A DNA stretch of 21,450 nucleotides from Blautia sp. (GTDB lineage Bacteria > Bacillota > Clostridia > Lachnospirales > Lachnospiraceae). Position numbers and translations under genes: made by a program. Position 1 is the first letter of the stretch. Each line of letters starts with the position of its first letter. Of this stretch, positions 6,575 through 13,924 are shown piece by piece. The stretch spans positions 1 through 21,450 of the forward strand of contig JAUUSJ010000066.1 in the NCBI GenBank assembly GCA_030841965.1, given 5' to 3'. The notes under the pieces were generated by a model. That model saw only the letters and a program-made list of their open reading frames with translations, did no database searches and was not told the DNA's origin.

Positions 6575-7411
6575 GTGAGTACAGTGAGAGCACTCTATGA
6601 AAAAGGCTGCCAGATTTTACAAAAAGCGAAGATAGAAAATGCACCGTACGATGCCAGAGTTTTATTGGAGTGGGTGTTAGGTTTTGAGCATGCCGATTTT
6701 ATTTTAGAGGCGAACCGGGAAGTAGAGAAAAAAAGAGAAGAACAGTATATGAAATATATTAAAAAGAGAAGTACTCACTGTCCTCTCCAGTATATCATGA
6801 AACAGGCTTTCTTTATGGATTTTGAGTTTTTTGTGGACGAGGGAGTGCTAATTCCGAGGCAGGATACGGAAGTCTTGATAGAGACTATCTTAGAAAAGGA
6901 AGAGAATAGGAAGCAGGATATACTAGATATTTGCACGGGTTCTGGCTGTATTGCGATTAGCCTTAAGAAGTATTTAGACAAATCAAGCGTGACTGCGGTT
7001 GATATATCGAGGAAGGCACTTGAGATTGCGAGAATCAATAAAGAAAGGCTGGGAGTAGATGTCTTGTTTTTAGAGAGCAACCTTTTTGAGCAGGTGAGAG
7101 GTTCATACGATATGATTGTTTCCAATCCTCCCTATATCCGAACGGGGGAGATAGAAACTTTGATGGACGAAGTGAAGAGCTTTGAGCCAATGCTTGCCTT
7201 AGACGGCAGGGAAGATGGACTCTTTTTCTACGACAAAATTATAAAAGAGGGGAGCGCTTATCTAAAAAAAGGCGGCAGAATGTATTTTGAGATAGGATTT
7301 GACCAGGGAGAGGCAGTCGCTTCCCTTTTTCAAAAATATGGATATAAAGATATAAATATAAGAAAAGACTTAGCAGGACTTGACCGCGTTGTCTATGGTG
7401 TAGTAGACTAA
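6575..7411 (+). CDS. prmC: Release factor glutamine methyltransferase
   Basis: Methylates the glutamine of the GGQ motif of peptide chain release factors, using SAM. About 278 residues, as usual for PrmC. It has an N-terminal helical domain (about 1-80), a Rossmann SAM-binding motif ILDICTGSGCIAISL, and the catalytic NPPY in DMIVSNPPYIRTGE. An ATG at 6557 is in frame, but the AAAGGAGA at 6560-6567 would then lie inside the coding region; this places the true start at GTG 6575, eight bases downstream of GGAG. The gene is immediately followed by prfA, whose product is its substrate. Confidence 0.95.
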   Translation: MSTVRALYEKGCQILQKAKIENAPYDARVLLEWVLGFEHADFILEANREVEKKREEQYMKYIKKRSTHCPLQYIMKQAFFMDFEFFVDEGVLIPRQDTEVLIETILEKEENRKQDILDICTGSGCIAISLKKYLDKSSVTAVDISRKALEIARINKERLGVDVLFLESNLFEQVRGSYDMIVSNPPYIRTGEIETLMDEVKSFEPMLALDGREDGLFFYDKIIKEGSAYLKKGGRMYFEIGFDQGEAVASLFQKYGYKDINIRKDLAGLDRVVYGVVD

Positions 7412-7438
7412 GAAAAGAAAGTAATGGAGGAAAAACAA

Positions 7439-8512
7439 ATGTTTGATAAATTAGATGATTTAGTGAAACGTTTGCAGATTGTAATGGAAGAGTTAAATGA
7501 CCCGACCGTGGTAAACGATCAGGAGCGCTTTAAAAAGTTAATGAAGGAGCAAAATGATTTGACTCCAATTGTAGAAAAATATAACGAATATAAAGAAGCG
7601 AAGCAGACGATGGAAGAAAGCCTTGAGCTTTTAGAGGAAGAGAGCGATGAGGAGATGAGAGAGCTGGCAAAGGAAGAGTTGGCTCAGGCAAAGGAAGATA
7701 TCGCTCGCCTTGAGAATGATTTAAAGATTTTATTATTGCCAAAGGACCCTAATGATGAGAAGAATGTTATCGTTGAGATTCGTGCGGGAGCGGGCGGAGA
7801 TGAGGCTGCTCTTTTTGCGGCGGAGTTATTCCGTATGTACAAAAACTTTGCGGAGAGTAATCACTGGAAAGTAGAGACGATGAGCTTAAATGAGAGTGGA
7901 ATCGGTGGATTTAAGGAGGCTGTCTTTATGATTAATGGTAAGGGAGCCTACTCCAGATTAAAATACGAGAGTGGAGTGCACCGTGTACAGAGGGTTCCGG
8001 CGACAGAGTCAGGCGGAAGAATTCACACATCCACAGCGACAGTTGCAATTATGCCAGAGGCTGAGGAGGTAGATGTCCAGATTGATATGAATGACTGTAA
8101 ATTTGACGTATTTCGAGCATCTGGAAACGGCGGTCAATGTGTCAATACGACAGACTCAGCGGTGCGCCTTACCCATATTCCAACAGGTATTGTCATTTCT
8201 TGTCAGGATGAGAAATCTCAGCTGAAGAATAAGGATAAGGCATTGAAAGTTCTTCGCTCTCGTCTTTATGACTTGGAGCGTCAAAAAGCGCATGATGCCG
8301 AGGCAGAGGCGAGAAAGAGCCAGGTTGGAACGGGAGACCGCTCGGAGAAGATTCGTACTTATAATTTCCCACAGGGACGTGTGACAGACCACAGAATTAA
8401 GCTCACACTTCACAGGCTTGAGGGAATTTTAAACGGAGACTTGACGGAGATTATCGATAGCCTGACAGCTGCAGACCAAGCTGCCAAATTAAGTAAGCTT
8501 CAGGATGCATAA
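7439..8512 (+). CDS. prfA: Peptide chain release factor 1
   Basis: Recognises UAA and UAG and triggers peptide release on the ribosome. 357 residues, the standard RF1 length. It has the RF1-type codon recognition tripeptide PAT in HRVQRVPATESGGRIHTS, and the GGQ loop in RASGNGGQCVNTTDSAVRL. The residue after GGQ is Cys where E. coli has His, outside the catalytic triplet. An ATG at 7424 is in frame, but GGAGG at 7426-7430 then lies inside it; the ATG at 7439 has ideal spacing and gives the typical N-terminus MFDKLDDL. Lies 27 bases after prmC in the same operon. Confidence 0.97.
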   Translation: MFDKLDDLVKRLQIVMEELNDPTVVNDQERFKKLMKEQNDLTPIVEKYNEYKEAKQTMEESLELLEEESDEEMRELAKEELAQAKEDIARLENDLKILLLPKDPNDEKNVIVEIRAGAGGDEAALFAAELFRMYKNFAESNHWKVETMSLNESGIGGFKEAVFMINGKGAYSRLKYESGVHRVQRVPATESGGRIHTSTATVAIMPEAEEVDVQIDMNDCKFDVFRASGNGGQCVNTTDSAVRLTHIPTGIVISCQDEKSQLKNKDKALKVLRSRLYDLERQKAHDAEAEARKSQVGTGDRSEKIRTYNFPQGRVTDHRIKLTLHRLEGILNGDLTEIIDSLTAADQAAKLSKLQDA

Positions 8513-8536
8513 AAAAGATAGAAAGAGAGTGATACG

Positions 8537-9724
8537 ATGTTAGCGAGAAAAATGGTAGAAATGTCCAATCAAAAATCTATCATCCGAGAGATTTATGAGT
8601 TTGGAATGCAAAGAGCAAAAGAAGTTGGAAAAGAGAATGTATTTGATTTCAGTATCGGCAATCCAAATGTTCCAGCGCCAGAGATTATAAAAGATGTCGC
8701 AATCGATATTTTGGAGAAACAAGACCCTGTTGTGACACATAGCTATCCAAGCAATGCGGGATTGCCTTCCACAAAGGCAGCGATAGCAAAGTCCTTGAAT
8801 GAGCGTTTTGATATGGATTTTACAGAGAATCAGATTTTTATGGCCATCGGAGCAGCAGGAGCAATTATGGTTTGTTTTCGCGCTTTACTAGATAGCCCGG
8901 AAGATGAGATTGTCACATTTGCCCCATATTTTCCAGAATATAAGGCATTTGTCGAGGGAGCAGGAGGAAAATTAACTGTTGTTCCAGCGGATATCGATTC
9001 CTTCCAGATTAATTTTGAGGAGTTTGAAAAAGTCTTGAATCCAAATGTAAAAGGCGTTTTAATTAATTCTCCAAATAATCCAACTGGTATTGTGTACAGT
9101 GAGGAGACGATTCAAAAATTAGCCGCTATCTTGGAGGAAAAGCAAAAAGAATACGGACATTCCATTTATATTATCTCTGATGAGCCATATAGAGAGATTG
9201 CATTTTCCAATGTCTTTGTTCCATATGTTCCAAAATATTACGATAATACATTGGTTTGTTATTCCTATAGTAAGTCTCTTTCTATTCCTGGAGAGAGAAT
9301 TGGATATGTGGCATTTTCTAAGAGAGCTGAGGATGCGGATATTTTACTTCCAGTTTTAGTTGCAGCTGCCAGGTCTCTCGCCTATGTGAGTGCACCTTCT
9401 CTCTATCAGATGGTCGTGGAAAGATGTGTGGATGAGACTGCGGACCTCTCTATCTATGAGAAGAATAAAGAGATTTTTTATAATGGATTAATCGAGATGG
9501 GATATACCTGCGTGGAGCCAGGCGGAGCTTTTTATTTATTCCCAAGAGCCTTAGAGGAAGATGCGAATGCATTTTGTGAGCGTGCGAAAAAGTATAACCT
9601 CTTATTAGTGCCAGGAGATAGCTTTGGATGCCCAGGACATGTGAGAATTTCTTACTGCGTTCCGACAGAAGTAATTGAGAGAGCATTGCCATTATTTAAA
9701 AAATTAGCTGATGAGTACAAATAA
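8537..9724 (+). CDS. Pyridoxal phosphate-dependent class I/II aminotransferase
   Basis: A 395-residue fold-type I aminotransferase of the aspartate aminotransferase superfamily. Visible are the N-terminal FSIGNPNVPAPE, the substrate/PLP segment INSPNNPTG, the ISDEPYRE motif (Asp contacts the pyridine nitrogen), and the Schiff-base lysine K246 in YSYSKSLSIPGERIGY. The amino acid substrate cannot be told from sequence. The gene starts 24 bases after prfA on the same strand with only a modest AGAGAG-type site, so it is probably the last gene of the operon. It is followed by an inverted partial repeat (9737-9778) and the terminator at 9790-9840. Confidence 0.88.
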   Translation: MLARKMVEMSNQKSIIREIYEFGMQRAKEVGKENVFDFSIGNPNVPAPEIIKDVAIDILEKQDPVVTHSYPSNAGLPSTKAAIAKSLNERFDMDFTENQIFMAIGAAGAIMVCFRALLDSPEDEIVTFAPYFPEYKAFVEGAGGKLTVVPADIDSFQINFEEFEKVLNPNVKGVLINSPNNPTGIVYSEETIQKLAAILEEKQKEYGHSIYIISDEPYREIAFSNVFVPYVPKYYDNTLVCYSYSKSLSIPGERIGYVAFSKRAEDADILLPVLVAAARSLAYVSAPSLYQMVVERCVDETADLSIYEKNKEIFYNGLIEMGYTCVEPGGAFYLFPRALEEDANAFCERAKKYNLLLVPGDSFGCPGHVRISYCVPTEVIERALPLFKKLADEYK

Positions 9725-9736
9725 TCTGTGGAAATG

Positions 9737-9778
9737 AGCTTCCTCATCTGCATAGCTGCTTGACGGAGCTTTTATAGC
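9737..9778 (-). repeat. Truncated inverted copy of structured element 2
   Basis: The 42 bases match the reverse complement of 5469-5510 at 37 positions. Only the 5' half of the element is present; the conserved 3' box is missing and the copy ends close to the aminotransferase stop codon. A TTGACG...TAAAAT pair (9760-9787) lies across it but would start transcription inside the following terminator stem. Confidence 0.75.
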
Positions 9779-9789
9779 AAATAAAATTC

Positions 9790-9840
9790 AAGGGTGAAAG
9801 TTTAGAAATGCGATAAAAAAGAAACTGCTTTCGCCCTTTT
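9790..9840 (+). terminator. Intrinsic terminator between the aminotransferase and hisC genes
   Basis: AAGGGTGAAAG (9790-9800) pairs with CTTTCGCCCTT (9828-9838) with one G-T wobble. An inner AGTTT/AAACT extension is possible, and TTTT follows. It lies only about 20 bases before hisC, so hisC depends on readthrough or on an unseen promoter. Confidence 0.82.
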
Positions 9841-9861
9841 GTCTATTCAGGAGAGAAGAAA

Positions 9862-10917
9862 ATGAAAGTTTGGGAGAAAAATATAAGAAAGGTTGTACCC
9901 TATGTTCCAGGAGAGCAACCTAAAAAGGAAAAAATGATTAAATTGAATACAAATGAGAATCCATATCCTCCTTCAAAGAAGGTTATGGAGGCGCTAAGAC
10001 AGGTTGATTTATTAAGACTTTATCCAGACCCTGCGGCGTCTGACTTGGTACATGCGATTGCGAAATATAATGGCTTGGAGGATAATCAGGTATTTGTCGG
10101 AGTGGGATCGGATGATGTGCTTGCCATGTCATTTTTGACATTTTTTAATTCCGATAGGCCAATTGTATTTCCAGATATCACCTATTCCTTTTATGATGTC
10201 TGGGCAGAGCTTTTCCAGATTCCATATAAGACGAGACCTCTCGATGCAAATTTGGAAATTCAAGTAGAAGATTATAGGGAAACAAATGGCGGTGTTATTT
10301 TTCCAAATCCGAACGCTCCGACAGGGGTTTTTATGGAGCTAGATAAGGTGGAGGAAATCATTCAGATGAATGAGGATGTCATCGTTATTATCGACGAGGC
10401 CTATATTGATTTTGGAGGTATCAGTGCCAAATCTCTTCTTGAGAAGTATGAGAACCTCTTAGTTGTACAGACATTTTCCAAGTCGCGCTCTATGGCGGGA
10501 ATGAGAATTGGATATGCTATGGGGAATCCATCCTTGATAAAAGCATTAAATGACGTGAAGTATTCTTTTAACTCCTATACGATGAACCGACCATCGATTT
10601 TGGCGGGCGTCGCATCGATTGAGGATGATGTTTATTTTAGACAGATGAATGAGAAAATTATTGAGACAAGAGAGTGGTTTAAGGGCGAGATGAGAGAGCT
10701 TGGATTTGCTTTTCCAGATTCTAAGGCGAATTTTATTTTTGCCACTCACCCCAAAAAGAAAGCAAGGGATATCTTTTTGGCGGCGAGGGAGAGAGATATC
10801 TATGTTCGCTATTTCGATAAGCCAAATCTGGATAATTATCTCAGAATTACTATCGGAACGAGGGAGGAGATGGAGGTTTTCCTCACATTTTTGAGAGAAT
10901 ATCTGATGGATAATTAA
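9862..10917 (+). CDS. hisC: Histidinol-phosphate aminotransferase
   Basis: Class II PLP aminotransferase of histidine biosynthesis, interconverting imidazole acetol-phosphate and histidinol-phosphate with glutamate. 351 residues, typical for HisC. Diagnostic segments are IKLNTNENPYPPSKKV, the glycine-rich VGVGSDDVL, FPNPNAPTG, IDEAYIDFGG, the PLP lysine K207 in TFSKSRSMAGMRIGY, and YLRITIGTREEM near the C-terminus. The start at 9862 has AGGAGAG at 9849-9855. No other his genes are in the window, so it stands alone, and an aromatic aminotransferase role cannot be excluded. Its last 35 bases overlap the 3' end of the opposing dacF gene with no terminator between. Confidence 0.9.
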   Translation: MKVWEKNIRKVVPYVPGEQPKKEKMIKLNTNENPYPPSKKVMEALRQVDLLRLYPDPAASDLVHAIAKYNGLEDNQVFVGVGSDDVLAMSFLTFFNSDRPIVFPDITYSFYDVWAELFQIPYKTRPLDANLEIQVEDYRETNGGVIFPNPNAPTGVFMELDKVEEIIQMNEDVIVIIDEAYIDFGGISAKSLLEKYENLLVVQTFSKSRSMAGMRIGYAMGNPSLIKALNDVKYSFNSYTMNRPSILAGVASIEDDVYFRQMNEKIIETREWFKGEMRELGFAFPDSKANFIFATHPKKKARDIFLAARERDIYVRYFDKPNLDNYLRITIGTREEMEVFLTFLREYLMDN

Positions 10918-12103
10918 TATAGTCGGAGTCGATAAATTGATGGACAATCTTTCCAAGATAGTCAAAGTACGTCATTTTCTGTACGCCATAGGTGCTGCGA
11001 AGAGGGATGGTCTTGATAAGTTCGTTATTGACGTAGACATAGGCAAATCCAGCTAATTGTCCAGATTTTACGGGAGCGGTGAGCTTATCTGGATACTTGG
11101 TTTTAATTGTCACTTTATCTTTTGGGGATAGGAGGAGAGAGAGGCTTTTTTCTGGTGCGATGCAAACTTGGTCGGCGAGACCTCGCATAACAGGGAGAGA
11201 GCTTCTCTTTTTCGTTGATAAAACCTCCCTGTACTCATAGTTTGACACAGCGTAATTCATTAAGAGTTTTGTGTCACTCCATTTCCACTGTTTATTAGGT
11301 GGCCAGCCACTCGCGAGAACGACAGAGATAAAGCTTTTTTCTTCTCTTTTTACTGCCCCGACAAAACAATACCCAGCTTTTCCAGTAAAACCTGTTTTTA
11401 CTCCGATGGCTCCGTCGAATTGGTGCAAAAAGGCGTCTTTATTTGTGAGAGAGTGGGGAGTCTGTTTTTTTTGCTCTCTGATTTCATAGGAGGGAGTATT
11501 TGTAATTTTTAGGAAATTCTCATTTTTGATGGCATAGCGGGCAATGAGAGCCAAATCTCTCGCGGTTGTATAGTGATTATCTGCGTCGAGACCGTTTGGC
11601 GTTTGAAAACAGGTATCTTTACATCCAAGGTCTCTCGCTTTTTTTGTCATCGCCTTGCAAAAATCTTCTACTGTTCCTCCGACATGTTCGGCGATGGCGA
11701 CTGCCACATCATTATAAGATTCTAACATAAGAGCGTATAAAAGGTCACCGAGGCGGTACTCTTCACCGGCTTGCACGCCGAGACGAACCTTGGGTTGAGA
11801 AGCTGCGAGGGAGGAGATTGTCACCGTATCTTCGAGATTAGCAGTCTCTAATACATAGATACATGTCATAATCTTCGTAGTGCTCGCCATCGGTAATCTC
11901 GTATAGCCATTTTTTTCATACAGAACTCTTCCACTATCCGCATCCATCAAAAGAGCGGCCTTTGCGTGCAGACTGCTTTCCTCGATTTCGTTTTCTGTCT
12001 CGTTGGAGGAGGTTGCGAGGGAGGAGACGGGAAAGAGAGAAAAGCATATAAAAAAGCAGAAAGACCAAAATAAGGGGCGAAAAAGAGATTGAAAAAGACG
12101 CAT
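10883..12103 (-). CDS. dacF: D-alanyl-D-alanine carboxypeptidase, DacF/PBP5 type
   Basis: Low-molecular-weight penicillin-binding protein that removes the terminal D-Ala from peptidoglycan stem peptides outside the membrane. 406 residues. A signal peptide covers about residues 1-30 (SLFRPLFWSFCFFICFSLF then VSSLA). Peptidase S11 motifs are all present: STTK (74-77, nucleophile Ser74), SYN (129-131) and KTG (236-238). A C-terminal PBP5-like beta domain (about 300-380) follows. AGGAGG lies at 12108-12113, just before the ATG. The C-terminus is not obviously a long membrane-anchoring amphipathic helix. In sporulating relatives DacF acts on cortex, but a vegetative role is equally possible; the symbol is by similarity. 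Confidence 0.9.
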   Translation of the reverse strand: MRLFQSLFRPLFWSFCFFICFSLFPVSSLATSSNETENEIEESSLHAKAALLMDADSGRVLYEKNGYTRLPMASTTKIMTCIYVLETANLEDTVTISSLAASQPKVRLGVQAGEEYRLGDLLYALMLESYNDVAVAIAEHVGGTVEDFCKAMTKKARDLGCKDTCFQTPNGLDADNHYTTARDLALIARYAIKNENFLKITNTPSYEIREQKKQTPHSLTNKDAFLHQFDGAIGVKTGFTGKAGYCFVGAVKREEKSFISVVLASGWPPNKQWKWSDTKLLMNYAVSNYEYREVLSTKKRSSLPVMRGLADQVCIAPEKSLSLLLSPKDKVTIKTKYPDKLTAPVKSGQLAGFAYVYVNNELIKTIPLRSTYGVQKMTYFDYLGKIVHQFIDSDYINYPSDILSKM

Positions 12104-12159
12104 AAAATCCTCCTAACTTTAAAATTCTTCATGTATCATTATCTATGCTAATGTCAGAT

Positions 12160-12263
12160 ACTAGTGGAATGCCTGATGGATGTTTCGCATATTTTCCATG
12201 GAATTTTCTGAGACTCTCATGGGAGAGCTTACGAGTCTTTCCATGCGAATGGATAACACTAGT
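12160..12263. other. Imperfect 104-bp inverted-repeat structure between dacF and the MocR gene
   Basis: The ends are ACTAGTG (12160-12166) and CACTAGT (12257-12263). A second matching pair is TTCGCAT (12184-12190) with ATGCGAA (12243-12249). The centre has GACTC/GAGTC arms and a CTCTC-ATGG-GAGAG hairpin. On the plus strand it is followed by TTTTTA. It could be a short MITE, a small RNA or a bidirectional terminator-like structure. The rest of the 306-base gap 12104-12409 holds the dacF ribosome binding site and the downstream promoter. Confidence 0.5.
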
Positions 12264-12353
12264 TTTTATAAAGAGTATATGTAAAAAGAGGAAAAAAGAT
12301 GTTTCTAAAATAGGCAAATAAATAAAATTAATAAAAATACAACATATTGTTAG

Positions 12354-12382
12354 TTGACAGGAGACAATAAACAAATTATAGT
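12354..12382 (+). promoter_or_regulatory. Promoter of the MocR-family regulator with possible operators
   Basis: TTGACA at 12354-12359, 17 bases, TATAGT at 12377-12382. An inverted repeat TATTGT/ACAATA flanks the -35 box (from about 12345 to 12369). A second, TATAG-TAGT-CTATA, covers the -10 box (12377-12390). Such symmetry at both boxes is what an autoregulated GntR-type gene could show; this is inference. Confidence 0.75.
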
Positions 12383-12409
12383 AGTCTATAGAGAGGAAAA
12401 AGGAGAAAG

Positions 12410-13813
12410 ATGATGCTTACGATAGCACTTGACGTAAATAAAAAAGAACCTTTATATGAACAAATTTATACCTATATTCGAGAAGAGATTCGTATGGGGA
12501 ATCTAGAATGCGGAAGCAAGCTTCCGTCTTGCAGAAGTTTGGCTGTCCATCTTGGGGTAAGCCGAAATACTGTGGATATGGCCTATGCACAGCTTTTGTC
12601 AGAGGGATATATTGAAAATATGCCAAGAAGAGGATATTTTGTCTCGAAGATAGAGGGGCTTGCGAATCTTCATATACATCAGGAGGAGAAAGTAGAGCGC
12701 AAAGAGCCAAGGCAGGAAAATATCTTGATTGATTTTTCGCCAAATGGAGTCGATATGAATGCATTTCCATATAATTGCTTTCGGAGACTTAATAAAGAAG
12801 TGATGATGGAAATTAATAGCGAACTTTTTCAGATAGGAGATGCACAGGGAGAGCTCTCTTTTCGCAGAGCGATTCGGCAGTATTTGCATGAGTCAAGAGG
12901 GGTAAATTGTCATGAGGACCAGATTATTATTGGGGCAGGAAATGATTATCTGATTTTACTTCTCGCACAGATTTTGGGTTTTCATCAAAGTATTGCGATG
13001 GAAAATCCAGCTTATCTAAAGCCATACGCTATTTTTCGGAAAATGGACTATGAGATTGAGGCAATTTCCGTCGATGAGCAGGGAATTTGTACGAAGGAGC
13101 TAGAGCAATCTAAGGCTCAGTTTTTATATGTGACGCCAGCGCATCAGTATCCGACAGGTTCTGTTATGCCAATTCAAAGGAGACTAAAAGTATTAGAGTG
13201 GGCAAGCAGCAGGGAGGGAAGATATATTATCGAGGACGACTATGACAGTGAATTTCGATATCAGGGAAAACCAATTCCGTCTCTTCAATCCATTGACACA
13301 AGGCAGAGAGTCATCTACTGCGGTACATTTTCTAAGGCGATTGCCCCGGCAATTCGTATTAGCTATTTAGTTCTTCCGTGGAAATTATACGAGCTTTATA
13401 AACAGCGAGTTGGTTTTTTATCGTGTACTGTCTCAAGGACAGACCAAAAGATTTTGGAGCGGTTTATGACAGAGGGATATTTTGAGCGACATTTGAATAA
13501 AATGCGAGGTGTCTATAAGAGTAAGCGAGATACGCTGCTAAAACTTTGTAGGCAGTTCGAGCCATGTATTCAAGTAAAGAATGCGAGCACAGGTCTCCAT
13601 ATCCTCTTAGAATGTCATACAAAAAAAGAAGAAAAGGAATTAATCCTGCTTGCGAGAGAGCATGGAGTGAAGGTGTACGGAATTAGCGAATATGCGATAA
13701 AAGAGCCAATTAGCTTTCCATATCCGATGCTTATATTAGGATTTGCAAAATTGCAGGAGGATGATATAAGAAGAGGAATATCATTTTTATCTCAGGCTTG
13801 GAAAAATATATAG
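12410..13813 (+). CDS. MocR-family transcriptional regulator (GntR HTH fused to aminotransferase domain)
   Basis: A 467-residue PLP-binding transcription factor. Residues about 10-80 are a GntR winged helix (PLYEQIYTYIREEIRMG, LPSCRSLAVHLGVSRNTVDMAYAQL, GYIENMPRRGYFV). Residues about 105-465 are a class I aminotransferase domain with YVTPAHQYPTGSVMP, IIEDDYDSEFRY and the PLP lysine near 309 in CGTFSKAIAPAIRISY. Relatives include PdxR, GabR and TauR, which regulate vitamin B6, GABA or taurine genes. No such target gene is adjacent, so the effector pathway is unknown. Two consecutive ATGs (12410, 12413) follow AGGAG at 12401-12405; the second has better spacing. It has its own promoter with symmetric sites and is probably autoregulated. 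Confidence 0.9.
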   Translation: MMLTIALDVNKKEPLYEQIYTYIREEIRMGNLECGSKLPSCRSLAVHLGVSRNTVDMAYAQLLSEGYIENMPRRGYFVSKIEGLANLHIHQEEKVERKEPRQENILIDFSPNGVDMNAFPYNCFRRLNKEVMMEINSELFQIGDAQGELSFRRAIRQYLHESRGVNCHEDQIIIGAGNDYLILLLAQILGFHQSIAMENPAYLKPYAIFRKMDYEIEAISVDEQGICTKELEQSKAQFLYVTPAHQYPTGSVMPIQRRLKVLEWASSREGRYIIEDDYDSEFRYQGKPIPSLQSIDTRQRVIYCGTFSKAIAPAIRISYLVLPWKLYELYKQRVGFLSCTVSRTDQKILERFMTEGYFERHLNKMRGVYKSKRDTLLKLCRQFEPCIQVKNASTGLHILLECHTKKEEKELILLAREHGVKVYGISEYAIKEPISFPYPMLILGFAKLQEDDIRRGISFLSQAWKNI

Positions 13814-13830
13814 CTTGATTAGGGGAAATC

Positions 13831-13839
13831 TGTTATACT
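13831..13839 (+). promoter_or_regulatory. Possible extended -10 promoter for the ClpX-like gene
   Basis: TGTTATACT fits the extended -10 consensus (TG, one base, TATACT). No acceptable -35 hexamer is seen at 16-18 bases. The leader of about 80 nt includes AAGAAT/ATTCTT arms. Confidence 0.4.
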
Positions 13840-13924
13840 AATAAAGTAAGAATTTTTGGCAGTTGAAAATAAGAGATTCTTTTATATTTAGAATGATATA
13901 GACAAAACGGGAAAGGAAAGAAAT

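Noticed and set aside
9760..9787. Promoter TTGACG-16-TAAAAT for hisC
   Set aside because: Transcription would begin within the left arm of the terminator at 9790-9840, and the hexamers fall in a repeat copy; not convincing.
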